NCBI GenBank assembly: GCA_950096585.1
Contig: CATNDK010000001.1
Coordinates: 40,943-104,942, forward strand
Source: Thalassococcus halodurans
Lineage (GTDB): Bacteria; Pseudomonadota; Alphaproteobacteria; Rhodobacterales; Rhodobacteraceae
Direction: 5' to 3'
DNA length: 64,000 bases
Part shown: piece by piece, positions 61,860 to 64,000 of the stretch
How positions within the stretch are numbered: the stretch's first letter is position 1
Layout: each line of letters starts with the position of its first letter
The notes under the pieces: generated by a model
Seen by the model: the letters and a program-made list of their open reading frames with translations, nothing else
Databases searched by the model: none
Told to the model about the DNA's origin: nothing
Program-made: the position numbers and the translations under genes

Positions 61860-62878
61860 TTCCCAATACCCGCGCGATTGGCGATTTGGCCTGCCAACAA
61901 GGGAATAATTAGCCCGAGAAGGGTCGCTGCGCAGATGATCACGGCCCAGTCTGTAATGCCGATTTTCAGCAATCCGATGCGGGTGCCTGCGGTTATCAGG
62001 ATGTGCAACACGAAAATCGGCATCGTGTTCTGTCCGATAAGTCGGAGCACCTGCATGACTGGCGTATCCGGCATATTCAGAGCCACATACTGGCTTGCTC
62101 GGTAGAGTAAAAACGGCCCTGCAAATGCCGCTGGCAATAGCCAGATTTGTGACGCGGGATACGCATCTTTATTGTCGATTGGCAGGGTCCAAAGCATTAG
62201 CAAACTAAGGACCGTGATAATAGCGGCCACCGTTGTCGATGATTTCGGGAAGGGTCCGGAAATCTGCGCGTTGGGGATCATCGTTCCGAGGATAAAGAAG
62301 CCGATAAAACGGGTCTGGTCGGGTAACGCGGGTAGGATGTATTGCGCGCTGATAACGGCCATGCCCAGTGCTGCACGGACCGTATTTGGCGCCCCTTTCA
62401 CCGCGCGGGTAATTAAAATTGCGATGCTCAAATAGTAGAGAAACCACATCACTGCGGGCGGTTTCCACAGAATGGTCAAAGGATGAAAGCCGGTCATCGC
62501 GGTATTGGTATAGGCCCGCATTAGAAAGTGGGCCGACATCAAAACCAAGCTCCACAACAGGTAGGGCCAGACCAATCGGGACCAGAACCTTGCTGCAAAA
62601 ACATCTGTTGAAAGGGTGATCAGCCTGGGTGCCAGATAGCCCGAGATCATGAAGAAGAGCGGCATATGCACCGCATATATCGCGGTCAAAACCCGTTCGG
62701 TGTTGTCTGAGATCAGGCCAGCGCCAAGCGCACCAACCAGCGCATGGCCAAAGACCACAAGGACCATCGCAAAGCCGCGCGCAATGTCCAAACCCACGTC
62801 GCGATTTTTGACCCGTGTCAGGGGCGCCGCGCGCAGGTTCGGAAGAAACTCAGCCCTTTGCGCCTTGTCCCCGTGCAT
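61841..62878 (-). CDS. Acyltransferase family 3 membrane protein
   Basis: VGLDIARGFAMVLVVFGHALVGALGAG; multi-TM. Confidence 0.9.
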   Translation of the reverse strand: MHGDKAQRAEFLPNLRAAPLTRVKNRDVGLDIARGFAMVLVVFGHALVGALGAGLISDNTERVLTAIYAVHMPLFFMISGYLAPRLITLSTDVFAARFWSRLVWPYLLWSLVLMSAHFLMRAYTNTAMTGFHPLTILWKPPAVMWFLYYLSIAILITRAVKGAPNTVRAALGMAVISAQYILPALPDQTRFIGFFILGTMIPNAQISGPFPKSSTTVAAIITVLSLLMLWTLPIDNKDAYPASQIWLLPAAFAGPFLLYRASQYVALNMPDTPVMQVLRLIGQNTMPIFVLHILITAGTRIGLLKIGITDWAVIICAATLLGLIIPLLAGQIANRAGIGKWLGWR

Positions 62879-64000
62879 ATACGTCCTCGTAGCGAATGAT
62901 GTCGTCTTCGCCTACGTAGCTTCCGGTCTGAACCTCGATCAGAACCATGGGCACCTTGCCGGGGTTTTCCATCCGGTGCTTTGCGCCCAGCGGCACGTAG
63001 ATTGATTCATTTTCCGACACCAGAGTGACCTTGTCGTCGACAGTGACACGCGCGGTGCCCTCGACGACGATCCAGTGTTCGGACCTATGGTAATGGCTTT
63101 GCAGGGATAGCGCCGCGCCGGGGTGTACCAGAATACGTTTCACCTGAAAGCGGCCGCCGATGACAAGGCTTTCGAACCAACCCCAAGGACGATGTTCCTT
63201 TGGGAAGTCTTCGGCCTGTGTCGCGGATTTTGCTTTTAGCCGGTCAACAGCCAGCTTCACATCTTGCGCGCGATCCTTCGACGCAATCAGGACGGCGTCG
63301 TTCATCGCAACAGCGATCAGGTTTTCTACCCCGATCCCGACCAGTTCCAGTCGTTCGGATTCAGACCGCAGGATACTGTCTTTGCATTCAATCGCCGTCA
63401 CATTGCCAATAGCGGCAACCCCGGAATTATCCTGATCAGACGCACGCCAGACGGCATCCCACCCACCCAAATCGGACCAGTCCGAGTTATAGTGCACGAC
63501 GGCCAGGCCGCTGGCCTTTTCCATAACCGCGTAATCGATCGAGATATTGGGCGCACGGTCCCAGTCGGCAGGTGCGAGGCGCAAGAAACCCAGATCAGGT
63601 TGCGCATTGCTGACAGAGGCCTGTACGGGCGGAACAATTTCGGGCGCGTGTTTCTGGAACGCGTCGACAACGTCTGATGCGCGGAACAGGAAGATACCCG
63701 CATTCCAAAGGTAGTTCCCCTTTGAAAGCATCGCTTCGGCTGTGGTCAAATCGGGCTTCTCGACAAATGCTTTCAGCGGTAGACAATCGTCGCCACCTGT
63801 GTCCAGCTCCAGATAGCCGTAGCCCGTTTCGGGGCGGTCCGGTTGAATGCCGAACAACACAATGCGCCCATCGTTTACAGCCTTCATGCCTTTGGCAATG
63901 GCCTGGTGAAAGGCGGCGTTGTCCTGAATGAGGTGGTCGGATGGGGCAACCAGCATGACGGCTTCGGGATTGCGATCCATCAAATGTAGCGCGGCAGCCA
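62850..64000 (-). CDS. Mannose-1-phosphate guanylyltransferase/mannose-6-phosphate isomerase (N-terminus outside window)
   Basis: ALSLQSHYHRSEHWIVVEGTARV cupin; FVEKPDLTTAEAML; frame runs off the window end. Confidence 0.93.
   Translation of the reverse strand, partial: AAALHLMDRNPEAVMLVAPSDHLIQDNAAFHQAIAKGMKAVNDGRIVLFGIQPDRPETGYGYLELDTGGDDCLPLKAFVEKPDLTTAEAMLSKGNYLWNAGIFLFRASDVVDAFQKHAPEIVPPVQASVSNAQPDLGFLRLAPADWDRAPNISIDYAVMEKASGLAVVHYNSDWSDLGGWDAVWRASDQDNSGVAAIGNVTAIECKDSILRSESERLELVGIGVENLIAVAMNDAVLIASKDRAQDVKLAVDRLKAKSATQAEDFPKEHRPWGWFESLVIGGRFQVKRILVHPGAALSLQSHYHRSEHWIVVEGTARVTVDDKVTLVSENESIYVPLGAKHRMENPGKVPMVLIEVQTGSYVGEDDIIRYEDVYARGQGAKG

Noticed and set aside
1-64000. tRNA, rRNA, IS elements, prophage, CRISPR, toxin-antitoxin or restriction systems
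   Set aside because: None recognised on either strand; gene content is core plus EPS genes.

Overview
Gene-dense alphaproteobacterial chromosome segment, most likely Rhodobacterales/Roseobacter-type judging from gene order and protein sequences. It runs from an origin-proximal block (rho-mnmE-mnmG-rsmG-parA-parB, hemW, rdgB, rph, hrcA, grpE, mutS) through housekeeping and regulatory loci (maeB, msrA, hemY-mic60-like-hemD, tsaD-gpsA, ahcY, regA/senC/regB, PAS protein-tsaE-amgK/murU-like-addB-addA-trxA, hslVU). It also carries two exopolysaccharide loci: a yjb-like locus at about 17.5-27.3 kb and a mannose-type locus with VpsF-like, sulfotransferase-like, Wzc, Wzx and GT genes at about 53.1-64 kb. 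I saw no tRNA, rRNA, IS element, prophage or CRISPR array. Strongest non-coding signals: (1) three near-perfect parS 16-mers inside mnmG, rsmG and hemW, plus a degenerate one in mutS; (2) two perfect TTAA-N7-TTAA (CtrA-type) boxes, one upstream of a DivL-like PAS protein that ends where a kinase domain would be expected, one in the divergent wzc/wzx promoter region; (3) a structured ahcY leader with a 9-bp hairpin, a loop-downstream complementarity and a possible anti-SD, i.e. a riboswitch candidate; (4) an interleaved double inverted repeat at the zero-gap parB/hemW convergence; (5) an 11-bp hairpin abutting the start codon of a PfkB-family kinase; (6) a small YjbE-like secreted protein next to the yjb-like locus. 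All assignments come from reading the sequence; no database search was run.
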